Notes under the pieces: model-generated
Told to the model about the DNA's origin: nothing
Databases searched by the model: none
Seen by the model: only the letters and a program-made list of their open reading frames with translations
Source: Marinomonas rhizomae
GTDB taxonomy: Bacteria; Pseudomonadota; Gammaproteobacteria; Pseudomonadales; Marinomonadaceae
Length of the DNA stretch: 64,000 nt
Reading direction: 5' to 3'
Assembly (NCBI RefSeq): GCF_024397855.1
Contig: NZ_CP073343.1
Coordinates: 1,674,001-1,738,000, forward strand
Position numbers and translations under genes: made by a program
Part shown: positions 34,626 to 42,538 of the stretch, piece by piece
Layout of the letters: the number at the start of each line of letters is the position of its first letter
How positions within the stretch are numbered: position 1 is the first letter of the stretch

Positions 34626-34878
34626 CAGATTATAAAGTATGAGGGAGTTATTTTCCTCGCGGATCAAATCGCGCTACAAAAGGGCAAATAAAGAACCAAC
34701 ATAGCGGCGATCAAAGACGATCTGAAGCGGCATAGTCCAGACAGACGTTGGTATTTAGCGAGTTATATAACAGGGAAGTCCTACCATGAAAAAAGCAAAT
34801 CCCCTATATAGACAACGCAGCCGTTCAACAGTGGGTTATAGCCGCAGCTACGCTGCCGTATAACCCTTAATTGTTATG
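34626..34878 (+). repeat. 253-bp direct repeat, copy 1
   Basis: This segment is nearly identical and equal in length to 37121-37373; the first ~45 bases are more diverged. Both copies end in a 57-bp attC-like site and GTTATG. They flank 2.2 kb holding a cassette gene and a toxin/immunity-like pair. Confidence 0.85.
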
Positions 34879-34879
34879 T
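34823..34879 (+). other. attC-like site (57 bp)
   Basis: R'' GTTCAAC (fits RYYYAAC), GGGTTATA / TATAACCC arms, inner GCAGC TAC GCTGC hairpin and R' GTTATGT give an attC-like structure of standard length. The next ORF starts 15 bases later. Confidence 0.6.
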
Positions 34880-34893
34880 GGTCAAGGAAGGGT

Positions 34894-35208
34894 ATGAGTT
34901 GCTATAAGTGCCAGAGTATAAAAAAGGTTATTAAAGTTCCTAGGGACCTTACAGAAGCAATCTTACTGGCTAAACTTAAAATCGAAGACGGAACTCTAAA
35001 ATATCTAGGGGCTGGTTGTTACGGCGATCCTTTTAAACGTATTGCTTCAGGCAAAGGTTGGAGTGACTTCGTAAATAACTATTTTTCATGTTCATCCTGC
35101 AACCAAATATTCAACCTACACGCTGAAACATACCATGGTAGTGGTGGTAAGTTAGAGGCAGTAGAAGATATTCAAGGCGATTTAAGCAATGATGTATATC
35201 CCACATAA
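34894..35208 (+). CDS. Hypothetical zinc-ribbon-like cassette protein
   Basis: The 104-residue protein has two cysteine pairs, MSCYKCQS at the N-terminus and FSCSSCNQIF near residue 68, suggesting a zinc ribbon. The ending TYHGSGGKLEAVEDI resembles small hypothetical proteins found in integrons and near toxin genes. The ATG at 34894 was chosen because AGGAAGGG precedes it; an ATG at 34876 would lie inside the attC. An attC-like site overlaps the stop codon. Function is unknown. Confidence 0.6.
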   Translation: MSCYKCQSIKKVIKVPRDLTEAILLAKLKIEDGTLKYLGAGCYGDPFKRIASGKGWSDFVNNYFSCSSCNQIFNLHAETYHGSGGKLEAVEDIQGDLSNDVYPT

Positions 35209-35315
35209 TAAGTTGCTCAAGTTCGTTCGTAAACTCACTGGGACAATTAACAGTTGGCTTGGCGCTTCGCGCAAGTATAGCCTACTGCTAATTGCCCCTT
35301 AGCAAAGCGTTATAA
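35205..35315 (+). other. attC-like site, long VCR-type (about 111 bp)
   Basis: The outer arms AGTTGCTCAAG and CTTAGCAAAGC pair with one extrahelical base, the diagnostic asymmetry of attC. Inside, GGGACAATTAACAG pairs with CTGCTAATTGCCCC, then GGCT/AGCC and GCG/CGC. R' is GTTATAA. R'' reads CATAATA rather than CATAAC. This is the clearest attC in the window. Confidence 0.82.
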
Positions 35316-35354
35316 CCTATGAGCGTTGATTCATACTAAGGAAATAGATTTAGA

Positions 35355-35441
35355 ATGAGCAATATAAGAAAAAAATATTCAAATGCTCAAAATGTGGTTT
35401 TTAAACTGATTTGCTGGCTTCGAGCTTTAGGCATGCGATAA
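35355..35441 (+). CDS. Short ORF after attC (28 codons), possibly truncated
   Basis: MSNIRKKYSNAQNVVFKLIC... starts 39 bases after the long attC and stops after 28 codons. The first residues recall the start of IS3-type OrfA proteins, but the match is too short to decide. It may be a broken cassette gene. The remaining 35442-35488 shows nothing. Confidence 0.25.
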   Translation: MSNIRKKYSNAQNVVFKLICWLRALGMR

Positions 35442-35488
35442 TCGTCGATCCATGAGTTTGGAAATGCTTATATATAGAAGTTAATTGT

Positions 35489-35608
35489 TTATTTGTACAG
35501 TATTGATGTGCGTGCATTAATAAGATCTATTTTTCGATTCTGTTGCAGGTACTTCAAATATTCGCAACGACGATCAAGGTCGATACCTTTTTCAGTGCAG
35601 GCAGCCAT
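35489..35608 (-). CDS. Small ORF downstream of immunity-like gene
   Basis: A 39-residue ORF (MAACTEKGIDLDRRCEYLKYLQQ...) has an AAAGGAAT ribosome site 3-8 bases upstream and starts 9 bases after the preceding gene's stop, so it is likely co-transcribed. It is charged and unrecognised. It could be the remnant of a longer gene. Confidence 0.4.
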   Translation of the reverse strand: MAACTEKGIDLDRRCEYLKYLQQNRKIDLINARTSILYK

Positions 35609-35616
35609 ATTCCTTT

Positions 35617-36072
35617 CTATTCATAAACTTCAGGATTAGGTTGCCCTTCCACGTGTAAATAATGTCGGCATTGCCAAGTTTTACGAACACCTTTTATAGA
35701 TGAAAAATAAGGTAGCCCAAACTTGGCTTGGTCCAATATGGTAATAGACCAATCTGTGTCACCTATAAAGCGGAACATTATTTTGTTGGAGGAAATTAAT
35801 TGAGGTTCAGAGAATGAGCCGGTGCTGTACATAGCACCAATTGTTAGGGAGTCCAGCACATTGAAGCTATTATCTAGCAGATACACATGTAGCATATCTT
35901 CAAAAGGAGTATCGTCGGTGGTGAAGACTAAAAACCAATCTTTATAGCGTGCACAAAGCTCAAGTACTGTGCCAGTTATTTTAAACTGTGTACGTCGGTT
36001 GTGATCGACAATAGCGCTCTTCTCATCATCGATGGGAACTAGGTCGAATTTAGATTTAGGAATTAATTTCAT
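35617..36072 (-). CDS. Putative immunity protein of the toxin-like gene
   Basis: The 151-residue soluble protein has no signal peptide and is rich in beta-strand-like, aromatic segments (KDWFLVFTTDDTPFEDMLHVYLLD, SNKIMFRFIGDTDWSITILD). No family is recognised. It begins 7 bases downstream of a gene whose C-terminus looks membrane-active, the arrangement expected of effector and immunity genes. The minus orientation is opposite to the attC sites around it, so it probably has its own promoter with the upstream gene. Confidence 0.45.
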   Translation of the reverse strand: MKLIPKSKFDLVPIDDEKSAIVDHNRRTQFKITGTVLELCARYKDWFLVFTTDDTPFEDMLHVYLLDNSFNVLDSLTIGAMYSTGSFSEPQLISSNKIMFRFIGDTDWSITILDQAKFGLPYFSSIKGVRKTWQCRHYLHVEGQPNPEVYE

Positions 36073-36079
36073 AGTGTTA

Positions 36080-36799
36080 TTACCACGCTAGACTGACACC
36101 GAATGCAGCCAAAGCACCGCCAACAAATGCCCCCACTGTTACGCAGACTGGGGCGCCAGGTCCACAAGCCAGTCCTGCTAAGGCTCCACCAGCCATCCCG
36201 CCTGTAATACCTGCTCCAGTTACGGCTAGTTCTCTTCCTGCAGCCTCAACTTTGTTTTCCGCTGTAGCGACAGTGTAAACGGATAAAGCAATAGAAATAA
36301 AAACAAGAGAGCGCCCTGCATAAGAGAGCTTTTTCATTGTAGACGACACTTTAGGATTAGATTTTCCAGCTGACTCTACTATTTGGGCATATATGTTGTT
36401 CTGCTGTTGCGGGGATAGATCATCAAACCTGATTCCCTCTCCGTGTAGCTGCATTATTTTTCTTGCAATCAATTCATTAAGAGTCTTTCCCTCTCTTTTC
36501 AACCTCTCTGCCAAGGCTAGGCCAACCGGTGTGCTTCTAGATCGAATTACACTCATTATAGCATTTCTAGTTTCTTGGGCTTGCGTAGCTGCTTCTCCCC
36601 AGCTAATGACACCTGATGTGGCTTGGAATCTTAACTCCGATGCCATCGCAAGTATTTGCCTAGAATAGGCCCGTCGAGCTTCTGCATCGATGGTTATATA
36701 AACACCAATATTTGCTATTTCGGCCTGTAAAGAGCGTATAGCTGATTCAAATAACTCTTTCTCCTCTTGTTGCTGTTGTAAGCGGTTTAGAGCATTCAC
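36080..36799 (-). CDS. Putative membrane-active toxin with C-terminal glycine-zipper
   Basis: This 239-residue protein has an N-terminal glutamine-rich coiled-coil-like region (MNALNRLQQQQEEKELFESAI), a central helical domain, one hydrophobic segment (about residues 165-180) and a C-terminal glycine-rich hairpin (TGAGITGGMAGGALAGLACG and VCVTVGAFVGGALAAFGVS). Such glycine-zipper ends occur in membrane-disrupting antibacterial effectors and some bacteriocins. It has no export signal. The start is GTG with AGGACG upstream. A small unrelated gene follows immediately as candidate immunity. Toxicity is inferred, not shown. Confidence 0.45.
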   Translation of the reverse strand: MNALNRLQQQQEEKELFESAIRSLQAEIANIGVYITIDAEARRAYSRQILAMASELRFQATSGVISWGEAATQAQETRNAIMSVIRSRSTPVGLALAERLKREGKTLNELIARKIMQLHGEGIRFDDLSPQQQNNIYAQIVESAGKSNPKVSSTMKKLSYAGRSLVFISIALSVYTVATAENKVEAAGRELAVTGAGITGGMAGGALAGLACGPGAPVCVTVGAFVGGALAAFGVSLAW

Positions 36800-37120
36800 A
36801 TTTTCGTCCTTTTAAAAGCTTAAAATCATTCAAGCAAATTGTAGCAAACGTACATTCTCAAAAGTAGTGTTTAAAACGTAAGGTAAATGCAAAGCTGTTT
36901 TAAACCACATCACCCAGCAACATAATATTTAACAAGGCACCTATTATAAAAGAGACTCCCTGGTCACTTTTAGCTAAGCCAAAAAAGCAGTATTGGTGTG
37001 GGGTCCTGATAAGCCCGTGATATTTCTGAGAGTAAAGTGACGGAACGGCTTCGCATCATGCTGCCATGGAACAATGGCAGTTAGCGTTAGCACACAGTGA
37101 GATCAGTGAATAAAACGGAT

Positions 37121-37373
37121 CAGATCATAAAGTCTGAGGGAAGCGCTTGCCTTGCGGGCCAAATCGCGCTACAAAAGAGCAAATGAAGAACCAACATAGC
37201 GGCGATCAGAGACGATCTGAAGCGGCATAGTCCAAACAGACGTTGGTATTAAGCGAGTTATATAACAGGGAAGTCCTACCATAAAAAAAGCAAATCCCCT
37301 ATATAGACAACCCAGCCGTTCAACAGTGGGTTATAGCCGCAGCTACGCTGCCGTATAACCCTTAATTGTTATG
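37121..37373 (+). repeat. 253-bp direct repeat, copy 2
   Basis: This is the second copy of 34626-34878, with only scattered substitutions after the first ~45 bases. It has the same terminal attC-like structure. The upstream 36800-37120 holds no gene; a CTGCCAT GGAACA ATGGCAG hairpin lies near 37061-37080. Confidence 0.85.
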
Positions 37374-37374
37374 C
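37318..37374 (+). other. attC-like site (57 bp), second copy
   Basis: The R'' GTTCAAC, arms and inner hairpin are the same as at 34823-34879. R' is GTTATGC. A truncated ORF begins 14 bases after it. Confidence 0.6.
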
Positions 37375-37387
37375 ATAAGGAACTGGC

Positions 37388-37486
37388 ATGGATAAATATT
37401 TCGAGTATGAAAAAGCATACAAATCGCGCCCTCATAATAATTGGGGTCAGATGAAAAATAGTCTTAATTTTCACCTGACCCCATAA
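37388..37486 (+). pseudogene. Cassette gene start truncated by REP hairpin
   Basis: MDKYFEYEKAYKSRPHNN begins 14 bases after the attC with AAGGAACTGGC upstream, then runs into a REP palindrome that supplies residues WGQMKNSL... and the stop. Only about 18 native codons remain. Confidence 0.5.
37442..37483. repeat. REP-like palindrome
   Basis: TGGGGTCAGATGAAAA (37442-37457) and TTTTCACCTGACCCCA (37468-37483) form a hairpin with one mismatch. Palindromes of this type are, from memory, linked to REP-associated tyrosine transposases; none is in the window. Confidence 0.8.
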
Positions 37487-37566
37487 GACTCTAAATTATA
37501 AATTACGTGACCTTTCCTCAACCAACAAGCATTAAGCAAATATCTATTTTTCCCCACGGAGGTGAA

Positions 37567-37701
37567 ATGTACAAAGGCAGTTGTTTGTGTGGCTCTATCC
37601 AGTTTGAGCTACATGGTGGAATTACAGATCCTATTTATTGTCACTGCTCACTGTGTCGAAAAGCGAGTGGCAGTGCGTTTGTAGAATTTAGGGTCAGATG
37701 A
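37567..37701 (+). pseudogene. GFA/CENP-V-family protein, truncated after 42 residues
   Basis: MYKGSCLCGSIQFELHG...YCHCSLCRKASGSAFVEF is the N-terminal zinc region of the glutathione-dependent formaldehyde-activating enzyme family (usual length about 130). After GSAFVEF the frame enters a REP palindrome and stops three codons later. A GGAGGTGAA ribosome site shows it was once an intact gene. No remainder of the gene is found downstream. Confidence 0.85.
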
Positions 37702-37732
37702 AAAATTGTATTTTTTCATCTGACCCTAAATT
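37685..37732. repeat. REP-like palindrome ending the GFA fragment
   Basis: Arms of 22 bases (AATTTAGGGTCAGATGAAAA...; 37685-37706 and 37711-37732) match at 21 positions. This is the same family as the repeats at 34540 and 37442. Confidence 0.85.
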
Positions 37733-37942
37733 AACACTAAATTAACAATAATGACCATTTACCAATCCACCCACGTCTGAAAATCAGTTATATCAATGTA
37801 TTGCTTTGCACTCACCGCTAATCATTCAACATGAAGCTACTAATCGTATTATTAAATGATGAGTTATTGCTCAAATAAGGTGCTTGAAGGACGTGTTCAG
37901 TTAGCATAGTGTTTTAGCACTCTATTTAATAAGGAGAACACT

Positions 37943-38176
37943 GTGGATATAGATGAAGACAAAATCGATGACGCAGCGCTCGCTCTTTTTCACCTGACTT
38001 TGCATGATGATTTGGGGCATGCTTGGAAGCAGGTTGATTGGAGTATAACCAATAGATTGCATGAGAAAGGTTATATTCATAATCCCGTTGGCAAGTCGAA
38101 ATCGGTGACATTAACCGAGGAAGGGCTGGCGAAATCAGAGGCGTTGTTTAAAGTGCTTTTCACTAAGGCCGATTAA
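37943..38176 (+). CDS. DUF6429-family protein
   Basis: The 77-residue protein (MDIDEDKIDDAALALFHLTLHDDLGHAWKQVDW...) has the short winged-helix-like DUF6429 layout with a conserved C-terminus, PVGKSKSVTLTEEGLAKSEALFKVLF. Start is GTG with AAGGAGAACACT upstream. A terminator follows. No function is known; the family is common near mobile DNA. The 37733-37942 region upstream shows no gene. Confidence 0.7.
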   Translation: MDIDEDKIDDAALALFHLTLHDDLGHAWKQVDWSITNRLHEKGYIHNPVGKSKSVTLTEEGLAKSEALFKVLFTKAD

Positions 38177-38197
38177 AGTGAAAAATAATTCAGACAC

Positions 38198-38233
38198 AAA
38201 AAAACGGACCCCATCCAATGGTGTCCGTTTTTT
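38198..38233. terminator. Terminator between DUF6429 gene and convergent DUF3010 gene
   Basis: AAAAAAACGGACCCCAT and ATGGTGTCCGTTTTTT form a stem around CCA, with A- and T-runs on both sides. Confidence 0.85.
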
Positions 38234-38250
38234 ATTGGAAATCTTACTAC

Positions 38251-38688
38251 TTACGCTTCAGGAATGTATTCTGACAGCGCAGCATACGCCACGGTGAAGG
38301 CGCCTTCTTGGAATGCACGTAAGCCAGTTGCTTTGAATGGAATCGGCATTGGATTGTGCTGGATGATGTCTTTTACTTTTGCGCCGCTGAACAAGTCGAC
38401 TTCAACCGTATCGATCAATTGGATCGCCGCTTCAATTTTAAAACCTACCGCGCCGCCAGCGAATTTGCCTTTTGTAGGGCGTTCACGAATAACGGCTCTT
38501 TTCACTTTGTAATCTTCAAAGAGTTTTTTCAGCATGAACTGAAATTTACGAACGCTTTCGCTGTCGTTTGGGTTGCTAAGTGTGTGTCGAGTTTGGCGAC
38601 AATCTGCGATTTGGAATAGTCCGTCTTGCTTAGACAGAAGGCAAAGAATGACTTCGCTGCCTTTAATTTCGATACCACAAGTAATCAT
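38251..38688 (-). CDS. DUF3010-family protein
   Basis: The 145-residue protein (MITCGIEIKGSEVILCLLSK...) has an RNase-H-like beginning and the conserved middle KRAVIRERPTKGKFAGGAVGFKIEAAIQLI that I associate with DUF3010. It is small, cytosolic and of unknown role, found across marine gammaproteobacteria. The start has AGGATCTCGTT upstream. The 318-base region after its 5' end, up to 39006, is AT-rich and holds the promoter of the next gene but no ORF. Confidence 0.72.
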   Translation of the reverse strand: MITCGIEIKGSEVILCLLSKQDGLFQIADCRQTRHTLSNPNDSESVRKFQFMLKKLFEDYKVKRAVIRERPTKGKFAGGAVGFKIEAAIQLIDTVEVDLFSGAKVKDIIQHNPMPIPFKATGLRAFQEGAFTVAYAALSEYIPEA

Positions 38689-39006
38689 AACGAGATCCTG
38701 AATAGGGAATTTCGCGCATTATCGCACAGTTGATGGGGATTTCGCAGAGTAAAAAATACTGCTTGTTGAAATGGAAACCAGTCAGATCTAAGGCGAAAAT
38801 CAAAGCAACCAGTTTATTACACTCTTTTCAGTTTGCTGTCTCTTATTATTCTTAGGGATATTGTAGTATTGCCAAATATTATTTTGTAAAAATGCAAAAC
38901 GCGATATTTTCTACTGTAAAAACGTAAATAATGGCTTTTTACTATAAAAATATTTTTTCAACACTTACTGTTTTTTTTAATTTTAACTAAAATAGGGCTG
39001 CATAAA

Positions 39007-40239
39007 ATGACTGCTTCATCGCCAATGGGTGTTCCTCGTCCCCAGGTGAAATCTTTAGACGAAATTCTTCCTCACGAACCTTTGTTAATGATGGGCGCGG
39101 GTCCTGTTCCTATTCCTGAGCGTGTTGCCAAGGCCAACTCTGTGGTGATTAATCATCTTGGCAGTGTCATGGCTCAGGTTATTGGGCAGGTTAAAGCCAT
39201 GGCGCGTTATGTATTTCAAACAGAGTCTAAATGGGTGCTTGGCGTAGCAGGGCCAGCGTCCGCTGCGATGGAAATGGCGGTGGCTAATCTATTGGAGCCG
39301 GGCGAGCGTATTTTATGCATCAATAATGGCTTTTTTAGCCATCGAATGGCGGAATTGGCGACGCGGGTTGGTGCCGATGTTCATGAGTTGCACGTTGGTG
39401 TTCATGAAGCGGCAGACCCAGAGCGAGTTCGTAAAGCAATCGAAGAAACTCGTCCTAAAGTGTTAACACTGGTTCAAGGTGAAACATCGAATACCGTGTT
39501 TAACCATTCATTGGAAGAAATCACTAAGATCGCTAAGTCTTACGGTTGTTTAGTGGTGGTGGATGCGGTTTGTACGCTCAGCACCATGCCGTTGAAAATG
39601 GATGAATGGCAGGTGGATGTGGTAATTACGGGTGGGCAAAAAGGTTTGTCTTCTATTCCGGGTGTTTCACTGCTGGTGTTTTCTGATGAAGCGTGGGCGG
39701 CGGTGAAGAACCGTTCCAAGCCAACCGTTCAATGGTGTTTTGATGCGCAGCTAGCGGAAAATTTCTGGCATAACGATGGCTATCATTATACCGCGCCGGT
39801 TTCTGGCATTATGGCATTGCATGAAGCATTGAAGTTGGTATGTGAGGAAACTCTTGAACATCGTTTTGCTCGTCATTTGCGTTGTTCAAAAGCCTTGCAA
39901 TCGGGTATTGAAGGAATGGGGCTGTCATTGTTTATTCCTTCCGAATCTCGTTTGAATTCTGTGGTAGGGATTAACATTCCAGAGGGTTTAACAGCAGGTC
40001 AAATTTGCCGACATATTTCAGAAATGTACCGCGTTGAAATCGCTGGGTCATTTGGTCAGCCAATTGTGCGTATTGGTCAGATGGGTGAGCAATGCCGAGA
40101 ACATAACTTGTTCCGCACTTTGCATGCTCTTGGCAGCACCATGCGCGACTTGGGTGTCAAAGTAGACCAACCAAACGGCATGGCAGAAATGGAAGCCTAC
40201 TTGCAAAGTGTGCCTCGTACGCTTTACCAAGTGGCTTAA
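39007..40239 (+). CDS. Class V aminotransferase (alanine/serine-glyoxylate type)
   Basis: The 410-residue PLP enzyme has the class V layout: GPASAAMEMAVANLLEPGE, VVDAVCTLSTMPL, and the PLP lysine in VVITGGQKGLSSIPGVS. It resembles alanine-, serine- or pyridoxamine-type glyoxylate/pyruvate aminotransferases. The exact amino donor cannot be read from the sequence. It is transcribed alone. Its terminator stem lies inside the 3' end of the converging transporter gene. Confidence 0.8.
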   Translation: MTASSPMGVPRPQVKSLDEILPHEPLLMMGAGPVPIPERVAKANSVVINHLGSVMAQVIGQVKAMARYVFQTESKWVLGVAGPASAAMEMAVANLLEPGERILCINNGFFSHRMAELATRVGADVHELHVGVHEAADPERVRKAIEETRPKVLTLVQGETSNTVFNHSLEEITKIAKSYGCLVVVDAVCTLSTMPLKMDEWQVDVVITGGQKGLSSIPGVSLLVFSDEAWAAVKNRSKPTVQWCFDAQLAENFWHNDGYHYTAPVSGIMALHEALKLVCEETLEHRFARHLRCSKALQSGIEGMGLSLFIPSESRLNSVVGINIPEGLTAGQICRHISEMYRVEIAGSFGQPIVRIGQMGEQCREHNLFRTLHALGSTMRDLGVKVDQPNGMAEMEAYLQSVPRTLYQVA

Positions 40240-40257
40240 TGTTTTAATTTTTGTGAT

Positions 40258-41190
40258 CTACCCAATACCCTTGGTTTCAACCGCCAAGGGTATTTTTTTG
40301 TTTGGCATTAAGCTGGCGAATAAGGCACCCGCTGTAATTAAGAGGCAAGCGATGATTTGACCTGTGGTTAATTGTGCTTCGGTGAAAAGTCCAAGCCACG
40401 CTGTCGATAGTGCGGGTGCGGTATAGGACAACACGCCAAGCAGCGACAAATTGCCTTTTTTAACGCCAAAATCCCAACAGAAAAAAGCGATGCCAACGGG
40501 ACCAAATCCTAATCCTAAAACGGCAATCCAAGTGCTTGTAGGGAAATCTATAGTGGTCTGCCAACTTTGCGCTTCGATCATAAGGTGTGAAGCGCCCGCT
40601 AGGAGTGTTGTGATTAGGCAATACCAAAGTACCGCGCTAGATGGAACGCTTTGAAAACGTCGATTGGCCACGGAATAGCTGGACCAAATGAATGCGCAGG
40701 CGAATGCGGCGGCGTAGCCCGTCCAATGGTAGGCCGTGTTACTTTCCACTTCTAATGCTTGTCCTTTTGATTGCAGCATGATGCCAGTGCCGATAAAGGC
40801 AATCACAGCGCCCACCAAATGCGTCCACGATAGGGAATTGCCTTTTGTCAGGCCGGCCATTAATACAATGAGCAAAGGCCAAAGGTACGCGATTAAGCCC
40901 GCTTCCACCGGTGGCGCATGTTGGAAGGCGTAAAAATAGCAAAAGTGATAAAAGTAAAAACCTAGCCCACCCATGACAATAGCGCTTTTGGGCGTTTTTT
41001 CCCAAGATGACTTTAGTTCGCCTTTCACTAAATAAACGATAAAAAATAATAGGCTTGCTACTCCAAAGGTGAGGGTGAGCAAGAGTAATGGCGGTACTAA
41101 ATTGGCTTGTGTAGTAAAAAGCGCAAGGCTACTCCAAAGTAAAATGGCGATGCTACCAATTAGGGTGGCTTGTGGTGAATGCGTTGTCAT
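40258..41190 (-). CDS. DMT/EamA-family exporter
   Basis: The 310-residue protein has ten hydrophobic helices in two EamA repeats (SIAILLWSSLALFTT at the start and FACAFIWSSYSVANR from about residue 162). It resembles YddG-like aromatic amino-acid/metabolite exporters. It is convergent with the aminotransferase gene. The last codons overlap the terminator hairpin of that gene. Confidence 0.82.
   Translation of the reverse strand: MTTHSPQATLIGSIAILLWSSLALFTTQANLVPPLLLLTLTFGVASLLFFIVYLVKGELKSSWEKTPKSAIVMGGLGFYFYHFCYFYAFQHAPPVEAGLIAYLWPLLIVLMAGLTKGNSLSWTHLVGAVIAFIGTGIMLQSKGQALEVESNTAYHWTGYAAAFACAFIWSSYSVANRRFQSVPSSAVLWYCLITTLLAGASHLMIEAQSWQTTIDFPTSTWIAVLGLGFGPVGIAFFCWDFGVKKGNLSLLGVLSYTAPALSTAWLGLFTEAQLTTGQIIACLLITAGALFASLMPNKKIPLAVETKGIG
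40264..40299 (+). terminator. Terminator of the aminotransferase gene, inside the converging gene
   Basis: AATACCCTTGG (40264-40274) and CCAAGGGTATT (40284-40294) pair and are followed by T's. The whole stem lies in the last codons of the EamA gene on the other strand. Confidence 0.85.
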
Positions 41191-41446
41191 CTTGTTGTTT
41201 CCTGAATCCTGATCTAGTCTGATTACGTAAGATGTTATCTTGATTAAGGGGGAATAACATTGTCAGAAATGCGTGACTTGTCTTGTCGAAAATGCGTGTT
41301 TTACGGCAATTAAGTAAGAAATATTGACCTATGACAGGGTGGTGACAGGTTTGAGAGGTAAGGTCTGTCTACTCAAGTTAATTGAAAAGTCTATTTTAAG
41401 AGCTTGATTAGCTAACAACAAAAAAAATAACAAGCAGGAGATAACC

Positions 41447-42439
41447 ATGCTTAATACCATTTCTTTGAAGTCTGTTTTAATTTCCAGTGCAGTAGCACTA
41501 ACTATGGCTGGACAGGCTTACGCCTTCGAACCAGCTCGTAGTGGCGAGTGTATTGCCCCAGCGAACCCAGGTGGTGGGTGGGACTTTACTTGTCGTAGCG
41601 TTGGTAAAGTATTAGTTGATGAGGGTTACTTTAAAGGTAACGTTCAGACAGTTAACATGACTGGTGCTGGTGGCGGTGTAGCTTTCGCTCATACGATCAG
41701 TAAACGTGATACAGATGAAAACCTAATTGTTGCCGCTAGTACAGCAACAACAACTCGCCTTGCTCAAGGCCAATTCCCAGGCATGAATGCTGACCAAGTT
41801 AAATGGGTTGGTACATTAGGCGCAGACTACGGCATTATCGCGGTAGGTAAAGATTCAAAATACACTTCCCTTACACAAATTCTTGATGCACTTAAGAAAG
41901 ATCCAGGCGCAGTGAAATTCGCTGGTGGTAGTGCTTCTGGTGGTTGGGATCATTTGAAAGTCTTGATGACCGCGCAAAAAGCGAACGTTGAGAATTTACC
42001 AAAAGTTCGTTACCTAGCATTCAGCGGTGGTTCTGAAGCCTTAGTTCAAGTTGTTGGTGGTCATATCGATGCGTTCACTGGTGATATTTCTGAAGTGAAA
42101 GGCTTCATGGATTCTGGTGATTTACGCGTGCTAGCGGTTCTTTCAGAAGAACGTTTACCAGCACCGTTTGATTCCATCCCAACTGCAATGGAGCAGGGTA
42201 TTGATTCTGTTGCACCTAACTGGCGTGGTTTTTACGTACCAGGTAATGCAAGTGCAGACTCTTACGATTGGTGGGTAAAAACCATCGACGAGTTGTACGA
42301 AACTAAAGAATGGAAAGACATCATGACTAAAAATGGTTTGATGCCATTCCATAAGTCTGGTGCTGACTTTACTCAATTCGTAAAAAACCAAACTTTAGAT
42401 ATCAAAATTTTATCGCAAGACATCGGTCTAATTAAATAA
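41447..42439 (+). CDS. tctC: TctC-type tricarboxylate-binding protein
   Basis: The 330-residue periplasmic protein has a signal peptide (SLKSVLISSAVALTMAGQAYA) and the TctC/Bug fold: ECIAPANPGGGWDFTCRSVGK, GVAFAHTISKRD, GGSASGGWDHLK and FSGGSEALVQVVGGHIDAFTGD. These proteins bind citrate or other carboxylates for the TctAB permease. AGGAGATAACC before the ATG is a strong ribosome site. A stable hairpin follows the gene, which would allow higher expression than the permease genes downstream. Confidence 0.9.
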   Translation: MLNTISLKSVLISSAVALTMAGQAYAFEPARSGECIAPANPGGGWDFTCRSVGKVLVDEGYFKGNVQTVNMTGAGGGVAFAHTISKRDTDENLIVAASTATTTRLAQGQFPGMNADQVKWVGTLGADYGIIAVGKDSKYTSLTQILDALKKDPGAVKFAGGSASGGWDHLKVLMTAQKANVENLPKVRYLAFSGGSEALVQVVGGHIDAFTGDISEVKGFMDSGDLRVLAVLSEERLPAPFDSIPTAMEQGIDSVAPNWRGFYVPGNASADSYDWWVKTIDELYETKEWKDIMTKNGLMPFHKSGADFTQFVKNQTLDIKILSQDIGLIK

Positions 42440-42455
42440 CCTCAGACCGCTTTTT

Positions 42456-42489
42456 GGAGGGGTCATCTGTTCTGACACAGTGCCCCTCC
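42456..42489 (+). terminator. Hairpin between tctC and tctB (partial terminator or mRNA stabiliser)
   Basis: GGAGGGG (42456-42462) and CCCCTCC (42483-42489) pair, followed by TGTTTTCG. It is placed as in other binding-protein operons where distal expression is lowered. Confidence 0.6.
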
Positions 42490-42538
42490 TGTTTTCGACT
42501 ATTTTTCACCCTTTGATTTATTAACATGGAGCAGAGAC

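Noticed and set aside
37061..37092. Possible further attC (CTGCCAT/ATGGCAG hairpin then GCGTTAGC)
   Set aside because: An R'-like GTTAGC is present but no R'' and no L''/L' arms could be paired, so the call is not supported.
34600..37400. CRISPR array suspected from repeated sequences
   Set aside because: The repeats are two 253-bp copies plus REP palindromes; there are no regularly spaced short repeats with unique spacers and no cas genes.
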